A stretch of DNA of 64,000 nucleotides, from positions 1 to 64,000 of the forward strand of contig NZ_LR732329.1 of NCBI RefSeq assembly GCF_902506325.1. The letters run 5' to 3'. Of this stretch, positions 42,867 through 52,390 are shown piece by piece. The notes beneath the pieces are model-generated. The model was given only the letters and a program-made list of their open reading frames with translations, did not search any database and was not told the DNA's origin. The DNA is from Limnobacter sp. 130 (lineage in GTDB: Bacteria > Pseudomonadota > Gammaproteobacteria > Burkholderiales > Burkholderiaceae_B). The position numbers and the translations under genes were made by a program. Positions within the stretch are counted from its first letter, which is position 1; the number at the start of each line of letters is the position of its first letter.

Positions 42867-44197
42867 GTGACTCAAGCAAGTCAATCGACTTTCAAACCCT
42901 GAGCAAAATTCGCACATTCCAGAAAAACGAGTCGGAAGCGCGCAGCTACTGCCGCAGCTTTCCAACCCTGTTTGTTCGCGCCAAGGGCAGCTACATGACC
43001 GACATGAATGGTCAGGATTATCTCGATTTCCTGTCTGGGGCAGGCTCGTTGAACTACGGGCACAACGATCCAGAGATGAAATCGGCATTGCTTGACTACA
43101 TTACGGATGACGGCATTGGCCACAGCCTGGACATGCACAGCGCTGCAAAAGCCAAGTTCATTGATGCGTTCAATCGTCATATCTTGAAGCCGCGCGGCAT
43201 GCAGTACCGCATCCAGTTCACCGGCCCAACCGGCACGAACTCGGTGGAAGCGGCCATCAAGCTGGCGCGCAAAATTACCGGGCGCAAGCAGATTATTGCC
43301 TTCACCAATGGTTTTCATGGTGTTACCCAGGGCGCACTGGCGTGTACAGCCAATACCCACCACCGCAGCCCCTCGGCATCGACTTTGTGCGGCGTGGACC
43401 GTTACCCCTACGACGGTTACATGGGCGAGGGCGTGGACACCACCGAGTACCTTGAAAAAATGCTGACCGACAAATCAAGCGGTCAAGACGCACCCGCCGC
43501 TGTAATTGTGGAAGGCGTGCAAGGCGAGGGTGGTTTGAACCCTGCGTCGATGAAGTGGTTGAAAAATTTGGCCAAAATCACCCGCAAAGCCGGTGCCATG
43601 CTGATTCTTGATGAAATTCAGGCTGGTGTAGGCCGTGCAGGTTCTTTCTTCAGTTTCGAAGAAGCCGGTATTGAGCCCGACTTGATATGCCTGTCCAAGT
43701 CGCTTTCAGGCATGGGCTTGCCCATGGCCGTTACGCTGATTCGCCCAGACCTTGATTTCTGGAAGCCGGGCGAGCACAACGGCACCTTCCGGGGCAACAA
43801 CCATGCGTTCATTACCGCGGCAGCTTCGCTGGAAAAGTATTGGGCCAACCCAGCATTCGAGCGCGGCATTGCGCAGCGTGCAGACGTGGTGAATCAAAGC
43901 TTGAACCGCATTTTGAAAGCCAATGACAACATCACGGTGCAGGTGAAAGGCCGCGGCATGATGCAGGGCATTGAAATGCAAAACGGTGCGCTGGCCGATG
44001 AAGTGGTGGCCGAATGTTTCAAGCACCACATGATTATCGAGACCTGTGGAAATGAAGGCCAGGTGGTGAAGGTGTTCGCTGCCCTGAATATTGAAATGGA
44101 AGACCTGAAGAAAGGTTTGACCATTCTGGAAAAGGCTGTGGCCGTAGTAAGCGCCAAGGCTGAGAAGGAAACCAACAGCAAAAAGGTGAAAGCATGA
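42863..44197 (+). CDS. ectB: Diaminobutyrate-2-oxoglutarate transaminase EctB
   Basis: A 444-residue PLP-dependent class III aminotransferase. It converts aspartate semialdehyde to diaminobutyrate using glutamate, the first committed step. ATG 42863 has AAGGAG upstream. PLP Lys279 sits in [14 protein letters not shown], the metal/PLP-binding Asp in [12 protein letters not shown] (~247-258), and [13 protein letters not shown] is typical of EctB. Both ends overlap neighbouring genes by four bases. No ask_ect aspartokinase gene follows, unlike some proteobacterial clusters. Confidence 0.95.
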   Translation: MSDSSKSIDFQTLSKIRTFQKNESEARSYCRSFPTLFVRAKGSYMTDMNGQDYLDFLSGAGSLNYGHNDPEMKSALLDYITDDGIGHSLDMHSAAKAKFIDAFNRHILKPRGMQYRIQFTGPTGTNSVEAAIKLARKITGRKQIIAFTNGFHGVTQGALACTANTHHRSPSASTLCGVDRYPYDGYMGEGVDTTEYLEKMLTDKSSGQDAPAAVIVEGVQGEGGLNPASMKWLKNLAKITRKAGAMLILDEIQAGVGRAGSFFSFEEAGIEPDLICLSKSLSGMGLPMAVTLIRPDLDFWKPGEHNGTFRGNNHAFITAAASLEKYWANPAFERGIAQRADVVNQSLNRILKANDNITVQVKGRGMMQGIEMQNGALADEVVAECFKHHMIIETCGNEGQVVKVFAALNIEMEDLKKGLTILEKAVAVVSAKAEKETNSKKVKA

Positions 44198-44583
44198 TTG
44201 TCCGAAAACTCAGCGAAGTACAAGGCACGGAAAAGCACATTCATTCCAAAGGTTGGGACAGCGTTCGCATGCTGCTGCGCGACGACGACATGGGCTTTTC
44301 CTTTCACATCACGACCATTCATGCCAAGGCTGAATTGCACATGCACTACAAGAACCACCTGGAGAGCGTGTATTGCGTCAGTGGCAAGGGCGAAATTGAA
44401 AGCAAGATCGATGGCAAGGTGTATCCAATTGAGGCGGGCACCATGTACGCCTTGAACTTGCACGACCCGCATATTTTGCGTGCCTTTGACGAGCCCATGA
44501 TCATGGCTTGCGTGTTTAATCCGCCTGTAACCGGTGCGGAAGTGCACGACGAAACCGGCGCCTATCCCGCGTTGGCCGAATAA
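44194..44583 (+). CDS. ectC: Ectoine synthase EctC
   Basis: A 129-residue cupin enzyme that cyclises N-gamma-acetyldiaminobutyrate to ectoine. It starts [23 protein letters not shown], with the iron-binding cupin residues in [28 protein letters not shown]. Length and motifs are standard. Translationally coupled to ectB by an ATGA overlap. Confidence 0.95.
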   Translation: MIVRKLSEVQGTEKHIHSKGWDSVRMLLRDDDMGFSFHITTIHAKAELHMHYKNHLESVYCVSGKGEIESKIDGKVYPIEAGTMYALNLHDPHILRAFDEPMIMACVFNPPVTGAEVHDETGAYPALAE

Positions 44584-44605
44584 ATAAAAAAGGAGGCAAA
44601 ACACA

Positions 44606-45520
44606 ATGATTGTTTCAGCCGTAAGAGACCCATACCCCACACGTGACAAATCTGAAGGCGCTTTGATTCGGCGCGCCGAGCCTGTGGTGCACGGTGAGTG
44701 GACCGAAGACTCGCCGTTGACCCAGGAGCAAGTAGCCCAATTTGAGCGCGACGGTTATCTGGTATTGACCGATGTATTTTCAGCGCACGAGCTGGACGAG
44801 TTGCGTGCTGCCGCCGAGCGTGTGAGCAAGAATTGCGCACAAACCCATGCCGGGCAGCTGATCAAGGAAGCCGATGGCGATCAGCTCCGTACCCTGTTTG
44901 GTGTGCATGGCATGGAAGGTTTGTTGAAAGAGACTGCCAGCAACCCACGCATGCTTGAAGTGGTTCAATTTCTGCTGAATGACCCGGTGTATATCCACCA
45001 GTCACGCCTGAATTTTAAAAGCCCGCAGTATGGCAGCGGGTTCGAGTGGCACAGCGACTTTGAAACCTGGCACGCCGAGGACGGCATGCCCGGCATGCGT
45101 GCGATTAGCGCCACGGTGCTGCTGACCGATGAAATTTCAGCCGATGGTTCCTTGAAGTTCATGCCGCGCAGCCACAAAACATTCGTGGCCTGTCCTGGCG
45201 AAACACCAGACACCGATGGCTATCGTGAAGCATTCAAAAAGCAGGCCGTGGGCAAACCGCCTGCACTGTTTCTCGATTTGCTGGAGGAAAACGGGGGAGT
45301 TCAGGAAGTGGTGGCGCCGGCCGGTTCAGTGTTGCTGTTTGATTGCAACGTGATGCACGGCGCAGGCAAAAACACCAGTGACCACCTGCGTGCCAACCTG
45401 TTTTATGTGTACAACGCAATCAGCAACGCCCTGCATTCGCCTTACGCTGCGGATGCGCCAAGGCCTGAGTTTCTTGCCGCACGCACTGTTGAGGCCTTGA
45501 CCCTGCAGGTGCCTGCTTAA
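44606..45520 (+). CDS. ectD: Ectoine hydroxylase EctD
   Basis: A 304-residue Fe(II)/2-oxoglutarate-dependent dioxygenase that makes 5-hydroxyectoine. The iron triad is visible as His149, Asp151 (FEWHSDFETWH) and His251 (NVMHGAGKNTSDH). The EctD signature around FKSPQYGSGFEWHSDFETWH is intact. AAGGAGG lies upstream of the ATG. Its presence means the strain can store hydroxyectoine as well as ectoine. Confidence 0.95.
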   Translation: MIVSAVRDPYPTRDKSEGALIRRAEPVVHGEWTEDSPLTQEQVAQFERDGYLVLTDVFSAHELDELRAAAERVSKNCAQTHAGQLIKEADGDQLRTLFGVHGMEGLLKETASNPRMLEVVQFLLNDPVYIHQSRLNFKSPQYGSGFEWHSDFETWHAEDGMPGMRAISATVLLTDEISADGSLKFMPRSHKTFVACPGETPDTDGYREAFKKQAVGKPPALFLDLLEENGGVQEVVAPAGSVLLFDCNVMHGAGKNTSDHLRANLFYVYNAISNALHSPYAADAPRPEFLAARTVEALTLQVPA

Positions 45521-45521
45521 T

Positions 45522-46931
45522 TTGGGCGCAAGTTTTTTCATTTGCTTGGGCCTGGTGCTGCTGGTTGGCTTAAGTTCAGCCAGGCAGGCCAAGGCCAGTG
45601 CGGCTGATTACTTCGTAGCCAGCCGCAGCGTGCCTCCGTGGCTGGTGGGCTTGTCGGCAGTGGCCACCAACAATTCAGGTTACATGTTCATCGGCCTGAT
45701 CGGCTACACCTATGCCGTGGGCATTCAATCGGTTTGGCTCATGGTCGGCTGGATTGCGGGCGACCTGATGGCCTCAAAAATTGCACATGAACGCATGCGC
45801 GACGAGGCCGAGCGTGTGCATGCCAACGGCATCATCAGTTTGTTGGCGCGCTGGGGCGGCACCCGAAACAGATCATGGCAAGTATTGGCTGCGCTGGTCA
45901 GTGTGGCTTTTTTGAGCACCTATGCCGCCGCGCAAATTTCGGCTGGCGGCAAGGCACTGGAAGGCATGCTGGATATCCCCATGGCCATTGGCATGGGCAT
46001 GGTGGCGGTGGTGGTGATTGCCTACAGCATTGCAGGCGGCATGCGCGCATCCATCTGGACCGATGCCATGCAATCGCTGCTCATGGTTGTTTCCATGGTG
46101 GTGCTGTTGTTCGCTGCAGTGACTCACCTGGGTGGTTTGCAGGCTGTATTTCAGCAAGCCGGTACCATTGAAGGTTTTCTGGATCCAAGCCCCACCGATC
46201 TGGACATTCCCGGTTTTGTTGGCCCAATTGCGTTTGTGGTGGGCTGGATGTTTGCTGGCGCGGCAGCGCTGGGGCAACCACACATTGTCAGCCGTTTTCT
46301 GGCTTTGCAAAATACCCGCCAAATGAACCAGGTGCGCTGGTGGTATTACAGCTACTACCTGCTGTTCTATTGTTTTGCCACGGCGGTGGGTTTGCTGAGT
46401 CGCTTGTACTTTGGCGAAAGTGCTGGTTTCGATCCAGAAATGGCTCTGCCCACTATGGCACGTGACCTGCTGCCGCCCTGGTTGGCCGGGCTCATGCTGG
46501 CTGGTATTTTTGCCGCGACCATGTCCACAGCCGATTCGCTGGTGCTGTCGTGCTCGTCAGCCCTGACCCAGGATTTACCCTCCCGACCTTCTGAAAACAG
46601 GTGGGTTCTGAAAGCCGCCACGGGCTTGACCACCTTGTTCGCCTTGGGCATTGGCCTGTGGAGTGAGCAAAGCGTGTTCTCGCTGGTGGTGTGGGCGTGG
46701 GGTACCCTGGGCGCCGCGTTTGTACCTATTCTGATTTGGCAGGTCATGGGGGCCCAATTAAACTCGCTGGCCATGCTTTGCATGTCGAGTACGGGTGTGT
46801 TGATTACTGTGATCTGGAAGTTTTATGGTTTTCCCAATACCGTGTATGAAGGTGCTGTGGGCATGTTCAGTGCTTTTGTTTTGGGCGCCTTTTTCGCAAT
46901 AAGTACTATCCGCAGCCGGTTTCACCCCTAG
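45522..46931 (+). CDS. Sodium:solute symporter, possible ectoine/proline uptake
   Basis: A 469-residue member of the SSS (PutP-like) family with about twelve or thirteen TM helices. The start is TTG 45522, one base after the ectD stop, with no other good start until well inside TM1. The core region includes ADYFVASRSVPPWLVGLSAVATNNSGYMFIG, YSIAGGMRASIWTDAMQ and MLAGIFAATMSTADSLVLSCSSAL, typical of sodium-binding segments. Its place in the ect operon suggests uptake or recapture of ectoine, proline or another compatible solute. Substrate is inference. Confidence 0.85.
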   Translation: MGASFFICLGLVLLVGLSSARQAKASAADYFVASRSVPPWLVGLSAVATNNSGYMFIGLIGYTYAVGIQSVWLMVGWIAGDLMASKIAHERMRDEAERVHANGIISLLARWGGTRNRSWQVLAALVSVAFLSTYAAAQISAGGKALEGMLDIPMAIGMGMVAVVVIAYSIAGGMRASIWTDAMQSLLMVVSMVVLLFAAVTHLGGLQAVFQQAGTIEGFLDPSPTDLDIPGFVGPIAFVVGWMFAGAAALGQPHIVSRFLALQNTRQMNQVRWWYYSYYLLFYCFATAVGLLSRLYFGESAGFDPEMALPTMARDLLPPWLAGLMLAGIFAATMSTADSLVLSCSSALTQDLPSRPSENRWVLKAATGLTTLFALGIGLWSEQSVFSLVVWAWGTLGAAFVPILIWQVMGAQLNSLAMLCMSSTGVLITVIWKFYGFPNTVYEGAVGMFSAFVLGAFFAISTIRSRFHP

Positions 46932-47070
46932 CTACCCCGATTGGGGGGATAGGTGTATCACCCCAAGTTGTTAAATTGTGTAAACGACCTGCAAGTTCTT
47001 GTCAGGTATCAATACTCAATAATTAAATCAGCATCAAGCTGCATAAATCGAATCAGGGGCGGTGCAATTC

Positions 47071-49122
47071 ATGAATTGGCTAGTGGAGGATTTTGCATTC
47101 GCAGCAGCTGCAATTTCAGAGGCCAACCTTTCCGGCTTGGCATTTGGTTTTTTCGCCTCTCTTTTGGCCATGACAGTGGGCGTCGAAGTCCGAATCAAAA
47201 ACCCCCCCTTGATTGCCAACAGTCACTACCTGATTCGTCGGGGGGTGCTCATTACCCTCTACGTCATTTCCATGTTTTTTGCCTCGGCCTTTGTGGGGCT
47301 AACCTTGCCCTCAGCCGAAGGGGCATTGTTCAGTATTTCAGGCACGGTGCTCACGTTTTTCATGTGCATTGCAGTGTTTATTTATGTGGATTATCTGGTT
47401 CAGTCGGCCAAAGCGGCTGCCAAGCTGTTCATGTTGTTGTTCACTTCCTTGGGTATTCTGATTCAATACCTGATTCACATGGCTTTTATTTTCATACCCA
47501 ACAATCACCAGATTGTGCAGGTGCGTTGGCCCGGCCTGATCGCCATGTATGTGTTCCTGTTTGTGTGCATGGGTTTGCTGAGCCGCTTTGCGCATGAAAC
47601 CTCGGTGGGTAAATCAAAGCCATTGCAAAGCCGGATGATCTACATATTCGGCATTGTGGGTTTGAACCAAATGATCGCGCTGAGCCTGATTGGTTTTGTG
47701 CATGTGACCGATGGCCCCGAACACACCACCTGGTATGGACTGTGGACTGGCTGGGCAGGGTTCGAGATATTCGTCAGCTTTTTTGCCTTGCTGATGATTT
47801 CTGTGCTGATGTGTTACGTCTATGTTCTGCTCGACAAGTCTGTTCAAATCTTGCGCGCAGACAATCAGAAACTTCAGGTGATGAAGCAAGATGCCTTGGC
47901 GCAAGTGGCCAATGCATCAGAAGAACTTGAACTGGAACGAACCCGCATTGAGCAATTGGAGCGTTCCATTGAACTGGTGCAGCACGACCATGAAATGTCG
48001 GTCGATAGTTTGGTGGCCGCTGTAGCAACACTCGAAGACGGTGTTTTTGAATGGGATATTGAGCAGGAAACAGTCGCCTTCAGTTCAACCTGGCGTCGAT
48101 TGTTTGGCTTTGATGAGCAGGCACAATCCACCATATCAGCCAATGCATGGCGTGCCGGTATTTTGAGTGAAGACATCAAGGGGCTTGATGCAGCCCTGCA
48201 ATCCTGCCTGACAGCCATCTTGCCCAGCACTGCTGTGCAGGTGCGTTATGCAACAGCCTATGGCTCGTTGTTGAAGCTTGAAATTCACTTGGTCGCGGTT
48301 AAAAATGCCTATGGCTTGCCCAGCAAGGCGGTGGGAATTATTCATGACCGAACCGAGGAAATGGACCTTGAGCTTTCCATTCGGGAGGAATTGAACGAAG
48401 AGTCGCTGTTGTCTTCCAGAAAGTCCCAGTTTGTGTCGTACCTGTCGCATGAAATCCGAACACCGATGACAGTGATAGGTTCAGCCAAAGCGTTGCTGGA
48501 AAGTTCGCTGCAAAAGGAGCCGGTGAACATGGAGTCGGCCTTGCATTACATCGATCAAATTGGCGGTGCCTTGCGTTCATTGCGGGCACTGGTCGATGAA
48601 ACATTGATGTTTATGGGGGCAAGTTTCACGCGGAATCATTTGAACATTGCCCAGCTGGATATCCGGAAAGTGTTTTGCCAGTTTTCCTCGTTTGAGCAAA
48701 GGCGCAGGCATGGTCAACACTGGCTGGAATATGAGTTGCACCCCAGTGTTGATCAATTCTGTTTTTATTCGGATGAGTACGTGTTCACCCAGGCGATGAG
48801 GCAGATGTTGTCGTTTGCTGAGGGCAAAGACTCACATGCTGGTAAATTGACCATCACAATGCCCAATGAGAATACCCTGAACCTGTGCATAGAATTGCTG
48901 GAGTGGCCTGTCTGGATGGTCAAGGGTGGACAGCTTGAACCCATGCACGATGAAGAAACTGTGGTGCCTTTCAAAGGTGAGCATTTGCCATTCACCTTGT
49001 TGCTCACCAAGCGGGTGATACGGTTAATCAATGGCCGCATCATGATCAAAAACCGGCGTAATCGTCATTACTTGTGTGTCGATTTGCCGTCCCTGAAGGA
49101 GGAAGCATGCCGCGTGTCATGA
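47071..49122 (+). CDS. Seven-TM sensor histidine kinase with degenerate ATPase domain
   Basis: A 683-residue protein; ATG 47071 is preferred over GTG 47062 on ribosome-site spacing (AGGGG). About seven TM helices span residues 20-254. A coiled coil (~258-308), a PAS domain (~312-430) and HisKA with His460 in SYLSHEIRTPM follow. The expected HATPase region (~560-670) lacks recognisable N and G boxes: the N-box place reads VFTQAMRQMLSFAEG and no DxGxG is seen. It may be a pseudokinase or phosphatase. Overlaps its response regulator by 16 bases. Confidence 0.75.
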   Translation: MNWLVEDFAFAAAAISEANLSGLAFGFFASLLAMTVGVEVRIKNPPLIANSHYLIRRGVLITLYVISMFFASAFVGLTLPSAEGALFSISGTVLTFFMCIAVFIYVDYLVQSAKAAAKLFMLLFTSLGILIQYLIHMAFIFIPNNHQIVQVRWPGLIAMYVFLFVCMGLLSRFAHETSVGKSKPLQSRMIYIFGIVGLNQMIALSLIGFVHVTDGPEHTTWYGLWTGWAGFEIFVSFFALLMISVLMCYVYVLLDKSVQILRADNQKLQVMKQDALAQVANASEELELERTRIEQLERSIELVQHDHEMSVDSLVAAVATLEDGVFEWDIEQETVAFSSTWRRLFGFDEQAQSTISANAWRAGILSEDIKGLDAALQSCLTAILPSTAVQVRYATAYGSLLKLEIHLVAVKNAYGLPSKAVGIIHDRTEEMDLELSIREELNEESLLSSRKSQFVSYLSHEIRTPMTVIGSAKALLESSLQKEPVNMESALHYIDQIGGALRSLRALVDETLMFMGASFTRNHLNIAQLDIRKVFCQFSSFEQRRRHGQHWLEYELHPSVDQFCFYSDEYVFTQAMRQMLSFAEGKDSHAGKLTITMPNENTLNLCIELLEWPVWMVKGGQLEPMHDEETVVPFKGEHLPFTLLLTKRVIRLINGRIMIKNRRNRHYLCVDLPSLKEEACRVS

Positions 49123-49559
49123 TCGTAGAGGATGACTTGACCATTCTCAGTAATCTCTCTCAGTTGCTGCAACTCAGCGGGCTCGATGTCATGGAAGCAC
49201 ACGATGGGCAAGAGGCACTTCGCTTGCTGCTGGAATGCCGTGTGCACGATACCGCTTTGCCCAGAATGATTGTCAGTGACTTGATGATGCCCAATATGGA
49301 CGGCTTTGATTTGCTGCGGGCCGTGCGAGGCGATTCGCATTTCAATAAGCTTCCCTTTGTGTTGTTGAGTGCCCGAAGTGATGCGAGCGATCTGCAGCAG
49401 GCGTTTGCTTTGGGGGCCAACGATTACTTGATCAAACCCTTTGAGGTGGATCAGTTGATGGAGGTGATTCGGTATCACCTGTCGAACGCTGTGGATCGCA
49501 AGAAAGGAACTTTGGCAGGAAAAGACTGCACGGTAGACAGCGACTTTTTTCTGGAATAA
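49107..49559 (+). CDS. Single-domain response regulator
   Basis: A 150-residue receiver. ATG 49107 is preceded by AAGGAGGAAGC, nearly ideal. The acid pair is in VEDDL, phospho-Asp58 in VSDLMMPNMDG, the Ser in VLLSARS and Lys in LIKPFEVDQLM. A ~25-residue tail follows the fold and there is no DNA-binding domain. It is encoded inside the end of the degenerate kinase gene. Its TAA directly abuts the fliR stop on the other strand. Confidence 0.88.
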   Translation: MPRVMIVEDDLTILSNLSQLLQLSGLDVMEAHDGQEALRLLLECRVHDTALPRMIVSDLMMPNMDGFDLLRAVRGDSHFNKLPFVLLSARSDASDLQQAFALGANDYLIKPFEVDQLMEVIRYHLSNAVDRKKGTLAGKDCTVDSDFFLE

Positions 49560-50324
49560 TCAGCCCGTTTTGAGTACAGAAATACTCAACAGGCGACCAA
49601 TGGCGCTGTCGATTCCGGCAATGAAATAGGGCAGGCTGACCCACAGTATCCAAAGGCCGACACCAATCGTGATTGAGAAACCGATCGACATCACATTCAA
49701 CTGAGGCGCAGCACGCGCCAAAATGCCCATGACAATGTTGCTGATCAACACCGCCGCCAACACAGGCAGGGCAATTTGCAGCGCGAGCATGAACATGATG
49801 CTGCCTGCCATGGCAATGTTCTGGGTGTTGACCACCGAAAGGTTTGCACTGATCGGGATCAACTCGAAGCTTTGAACCACCGCTGCGATCACCAACAGGT
49901 GACCATCAATGACCAGAAATACAAGACTGGCCAGCACGCCCAGAAAACTGCCGATCAGTGGCGTTTGCGTGCCGCGGGCAGGGTCAATGAATTGGGCAAA
50001 GGCCAAACCCATTTGCAGGCCCAGCAAATCGCCTGCCATTTCGAACGCTGCAAACACCAGGCGCATGGAAAAGCCCATGGCCACACCGATCAGTATTTGT
50101 TGTATCAAAACGGGAATGGCCTGCGTTGAACTCAACACCGGTGGTGCGGGCAACAGGGGCATCATCACAATGGCAATCAGTGCGGCCAACCCCACGCGGG
50201 TGCGGCGCTGTACAGTGCGGTTGTCGAACACGGGGGCTGTGGCCAGCATGGCCAGAATGCGAATAAATGGCCACAAAAAACTGGCGATCCAGATTTCAAG
50301 TTGTTCGCCGTTGATGGGGACCAT
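49560..50324 (-). CDS. fliR: Flagellar export apparatus protein FliR
   Basis: A 254-residue integral membrane component of the type III export gate, with about six TM helices and the family segments FIRILAMLATAPVFDNRTVQRRTRVGLA and AFEMAGDLLGLQMGLAFAQFIDPARGTQTPLIG. It is the last gene of the fliF-R run; its stop abuts that of the response regulator gene. Works with FliP and FliQ as the export channel. Confidence 0.94.
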   Translation of the reverse strand: MVPINGEQLEIWIASFLWPFIRILAMLATAPVFDNRTVQRRTRVGLAALIAIVMMPLLPAPPVLSSTQAIPVLIQQILIGVAMGFSMRLVFAAFEMAGDLLGLQMGLAFAQFIDPARGTQTPLIGSFLGVLASLVFLVIDGHLLVIAAVVQSFELIPISANLSVVNTQNIAMAGSIMFMLALQIALPVLAAVLISNIVMGILARAAPQLNVMSIGFSITIGVGLWILWVSLPYFIAGIDSAIGRLLSISVLKTG

Positions 50325-50326
50325 GT

Positions 50327-50596
50327 TTAGCCGATCACGGTGGGTATGCTCATGATCAAACGCTGTGTGTAGTCCACCAGGGTGGCCAGCATCCAGGGGC
50401 CGAGCAGCAACAGCGTGGCAAAAATACCCAGAATTTTCGGAATGAATGACAGGGTCATTTCATTGATTTGTGTGGCAGCCTGCAAAATACTGACCAGCAA
50501 ACCCACCACCAGGGCCACGAGCAACAAGGGGCCCGACACCATCAGCATGGTTTCCAGTGCGGCCTGCCCCAAATTCAATACGGTTTGACTGTTCAT
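50327..50596 (-). CDS. fliQ: Flagellar export apparatus protein FliQ
   Basis: An 89-residue protein of two TM helices (about 14-38 and 52-76). The conserved AALETMLMVSGPLLLVALVVGLLVSILQAATQINEMTLSFIPK spans the first helix and loop. Four copies line the export gate with FliP and FliR. It is 2 bases upstream of fliR. Confidence 0.94.
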   Translation of the reverse strand: MNSQTVLNLGQAALETMLMVSGPLLLVALVVGLLVSILQAATQINEMTLSFIPKILGIFATLLLLGPWMLATLVDYTQRLIMSIPTVIG

Positions 50597-50616
50597 GTGC
50601 GTGCACTCAATTCAGT

Positions 50617-51381
50617 TCAGGTTTCAAAGCTGGCCACCAGTGAGCCAACCAGCAGAGTCCATCCATCGACCAGCACAAACAGCATGATTTTGAAAGGCAG
50701 TGAAATCAACATGGGTGACAGCATCATCATACCCATGGACATCAGCACACTGGCGACAATCAGGTCGATGACCAGAAAGGGCAGAAAGATCATGAAGCCA
50801 ATTTGGAAGGCTGTTTTCAATTCGCTGGTGACAAAGGCGGGGATCAATACGCGCAAGGGCACGTCTTGGGGATTCTCTACATTTTCCACTTTGCCCAGGC
50901 GCATGAAAAGCGCCAGGTCGGGTTCGCGGGTTTGTTTGAGCATGAAGTCTTTCATGGGCACGCTGGCCCGCTCGGTCATTTCCTGAAACTCGATTTCATT
51001 GTTGGAAAACGGCAGGTAGGCGTTTTCATACACGCGGTCAAACACCGGGGCCATGATGAAAAAGGTCAGGAACATGCTCAAGCCGATGATGACTTGGTTG
51101 GGTGGCGAGTTTTGTGTGCCCAAAGCCATGCGCAACAGCGACATGACGATCACAATGCGGGTGAAGCCCGTCATCATCAATAGCAATGCGGGCAGAAAGC
51201 TGAGGAAGGTGAAGAACAGCAGCGTTTGAATGGGCACACTGTAATTGGTGGTGCCGTTGGCACCTGGGCTTGCGGTAACGCCGGGCAGTACCTGTTGGGC
51301 TTGTGCCGCCTCGGGCATTGCCATGACTAGCAGCAATAGCAGCAGACCGAGGACCGTGAATTTACCTGCGAAGGTGTTCAT
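50617..51381 (-). CDS. fliP: Flagellar export apparatus protein FliP
   Basis: A 254-residue export-gate protein with a cleavable signal peptide (ending AQAQQ), then TM helices and the FliP signatures FLSFLPALLLMMTGFTRIVIVMSLLRMALGTQNSPPNQVIIGLSMFLTFF and FMIFLPFLVIDLIVASVLMSMGMMM. Forms the pentameric core of the export channel. The ATG overlaps the fliO stop by four bases. Confidence 0.95.
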   Translation of the reverse strand: MNTFAGKFTVLGLLLLLLVMAMPEAAQAQQVLPGVTASPGANGTTNYSVPIQTLLFFTFLSFLPALLLMMTGFTRIVIVMSLLRMALGTQNSPPNQVIIGLSMFLTFFIMAPVFDRVYENAYLPFSNNEIEFQEMTERASVPMKDFMLKQTREPDLALFMRLGKVENVENPQDVPLRVLIPAFVTSELKTAFQIGFMIFLPFLVIDLIVASVLMSMGMMMLSPMLISLPFKIMLFVLVDGWTLLVGSLVASFET

Positions 51382-51887
51382 TGTGATTTCACCTTGCCTG
51401 ATTTCACACGTTCGAGCATTTTTGCAAAGTTGGCTGCAGGGTTCTGGATTTCATCCAGTTCAATGCTGCCCGCAGGCATGCTGTGCAAGGTGTTGATGCT
51501 GCTGCTGGTCATGCCCAGTACCAGCCAGGTGTCGCCGATTTCGACCAGTACAATTTTTTCGCGTGGCCCCAAGGCTGAGCTGGCCAGTACCTTGTAAAAG
51601 CCCCCTCGACGTTGCTGGTTGCCAATGCCCATGCGTTTCAACAACCAAACCAGCGCAAGCAGCAAGACCACCACAAACAGCAAGCCCAGTGTGGTTTGCA
51701 GCAGGTGGCCTGTCATTGGGTTGTCGGCTGCGCTTGTTGCTGCAGGAGGAGCTGCTTCTTGTGCGCGGACTGCGCCATGAACCAGCCATGCCCCTGACAA
51801 GAACAAAAGGCGCATGCCTTTTGAAAAAGGGTTGCGCCTTGTGATCAATGTTCCCACCGTATTTGTGTTTTTTTGTTGTAGTTGCAT
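51378..51887 (-). CDS. fliO: Flagellar biosynthesis protein FliO
   Basis: About 169 residues from ATG 51887; a TTG at 51902 is also in frame. Neither has a convincing ribosome site. A signal-like segment (MRLLFLSGAWLVHGAVRAQEA) begins ~25 residues in, so the true start may be further downstream. One TM helix (~65-85) is followed by the FliO cytoplasmic domain with LASSALGPREKIVLVEIGDTWLVLGM. It assists assembly of the FliP ring. Position between fliN and fliP supports the call. Confidence 0.88.
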   Translation of the reverse strand: MQLQQKNTNTVGTLITRRNPFSKGMRLLFLSGAWLVHGAVRAQEAAPPAATSAADNPMTGHLLQTTLGLLFVVVLLLALVWLLKRMGIGNQQRRGGFYKVLASSALGPREKIVLVEIGDTWLVLGMTSSSINTLHSMPAGSIELDEIQNPAANFAKMLERVKSGKVKSQ

Positions 51888-51909
51888 GCCTTTGTACTGC
51901 AAAGGGATA

Positions 51910-52368
51910 TCAACGGTTGAGCTTTCTCAGACGCTCAGATGGCGTAATGATGTCGGTCAATCGGATACCAAATTTGTCATTCACGACGACCACTTCGCCC
52001 TGTGCGATCAGGTAGCCGTTCACCAGCACATCCATGGGTTCGCCAGCCAGGCCGTCCAGTTCAATCACGGAGCCCTGAGCCAGTTGCAGAATGTGCTTAA
52101 TCGGTATCTTCGTCCGACCCAGCTCAACAGTCAACTGAACCGGGATGTCGAGAATCATGTCAATGTCGTTCTGCGTGCCTGAAGCCACACTTCCGGCAAA
52201 TGGCTGGAACAGGCCAGAGGCAGGCTTTGCGTCGCTGGCCTGCGCAAACAGGTTGTCGGTGTCGCTGGTGCTGGTGGCGGTGGTACTGGCTTGTTCAGCC
52301 AGTGCTGCGGCCCAGTCGTCGGCTGCGTCGGTGGAGTCGGTCATGGTATCTACTTGCTGTTCAGACAT
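51910..52368 (-). CDS. fliN: Flagellar motor switch protein FliN
   Basis: A 152-residue C-ring protein. The variable, Ala-rich N-terminus (~1-65) is followed by the SpoA/FliN domain: DIPVQLTVELGRTKIPIKHILQLAQGSVIELDGLAGEPMDVLVNGYLIAQGEVVVVNDKFGIRLTDI. It forms the bottom of the switch complex with FliM and FliG. Located between fliM and fliO. Confidence 0.95.
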   Translation of the reverse strand: MSEQQVDTMTDSTDAADDWAAALAEQASTTATSTSDTDNLFAQASDAKPASGLFQPFAGSVASGTQNDIDMILDIPVQLTVELGRTKIPIKHILQLAQGSVIELDGLAGEPMDVLVNGYLIAQGEVVVVNDKFGIRLTDIITPSERLRKLNR

Positions 52369-52390
52369 GGTGTATTCCTTATCTTGATCG

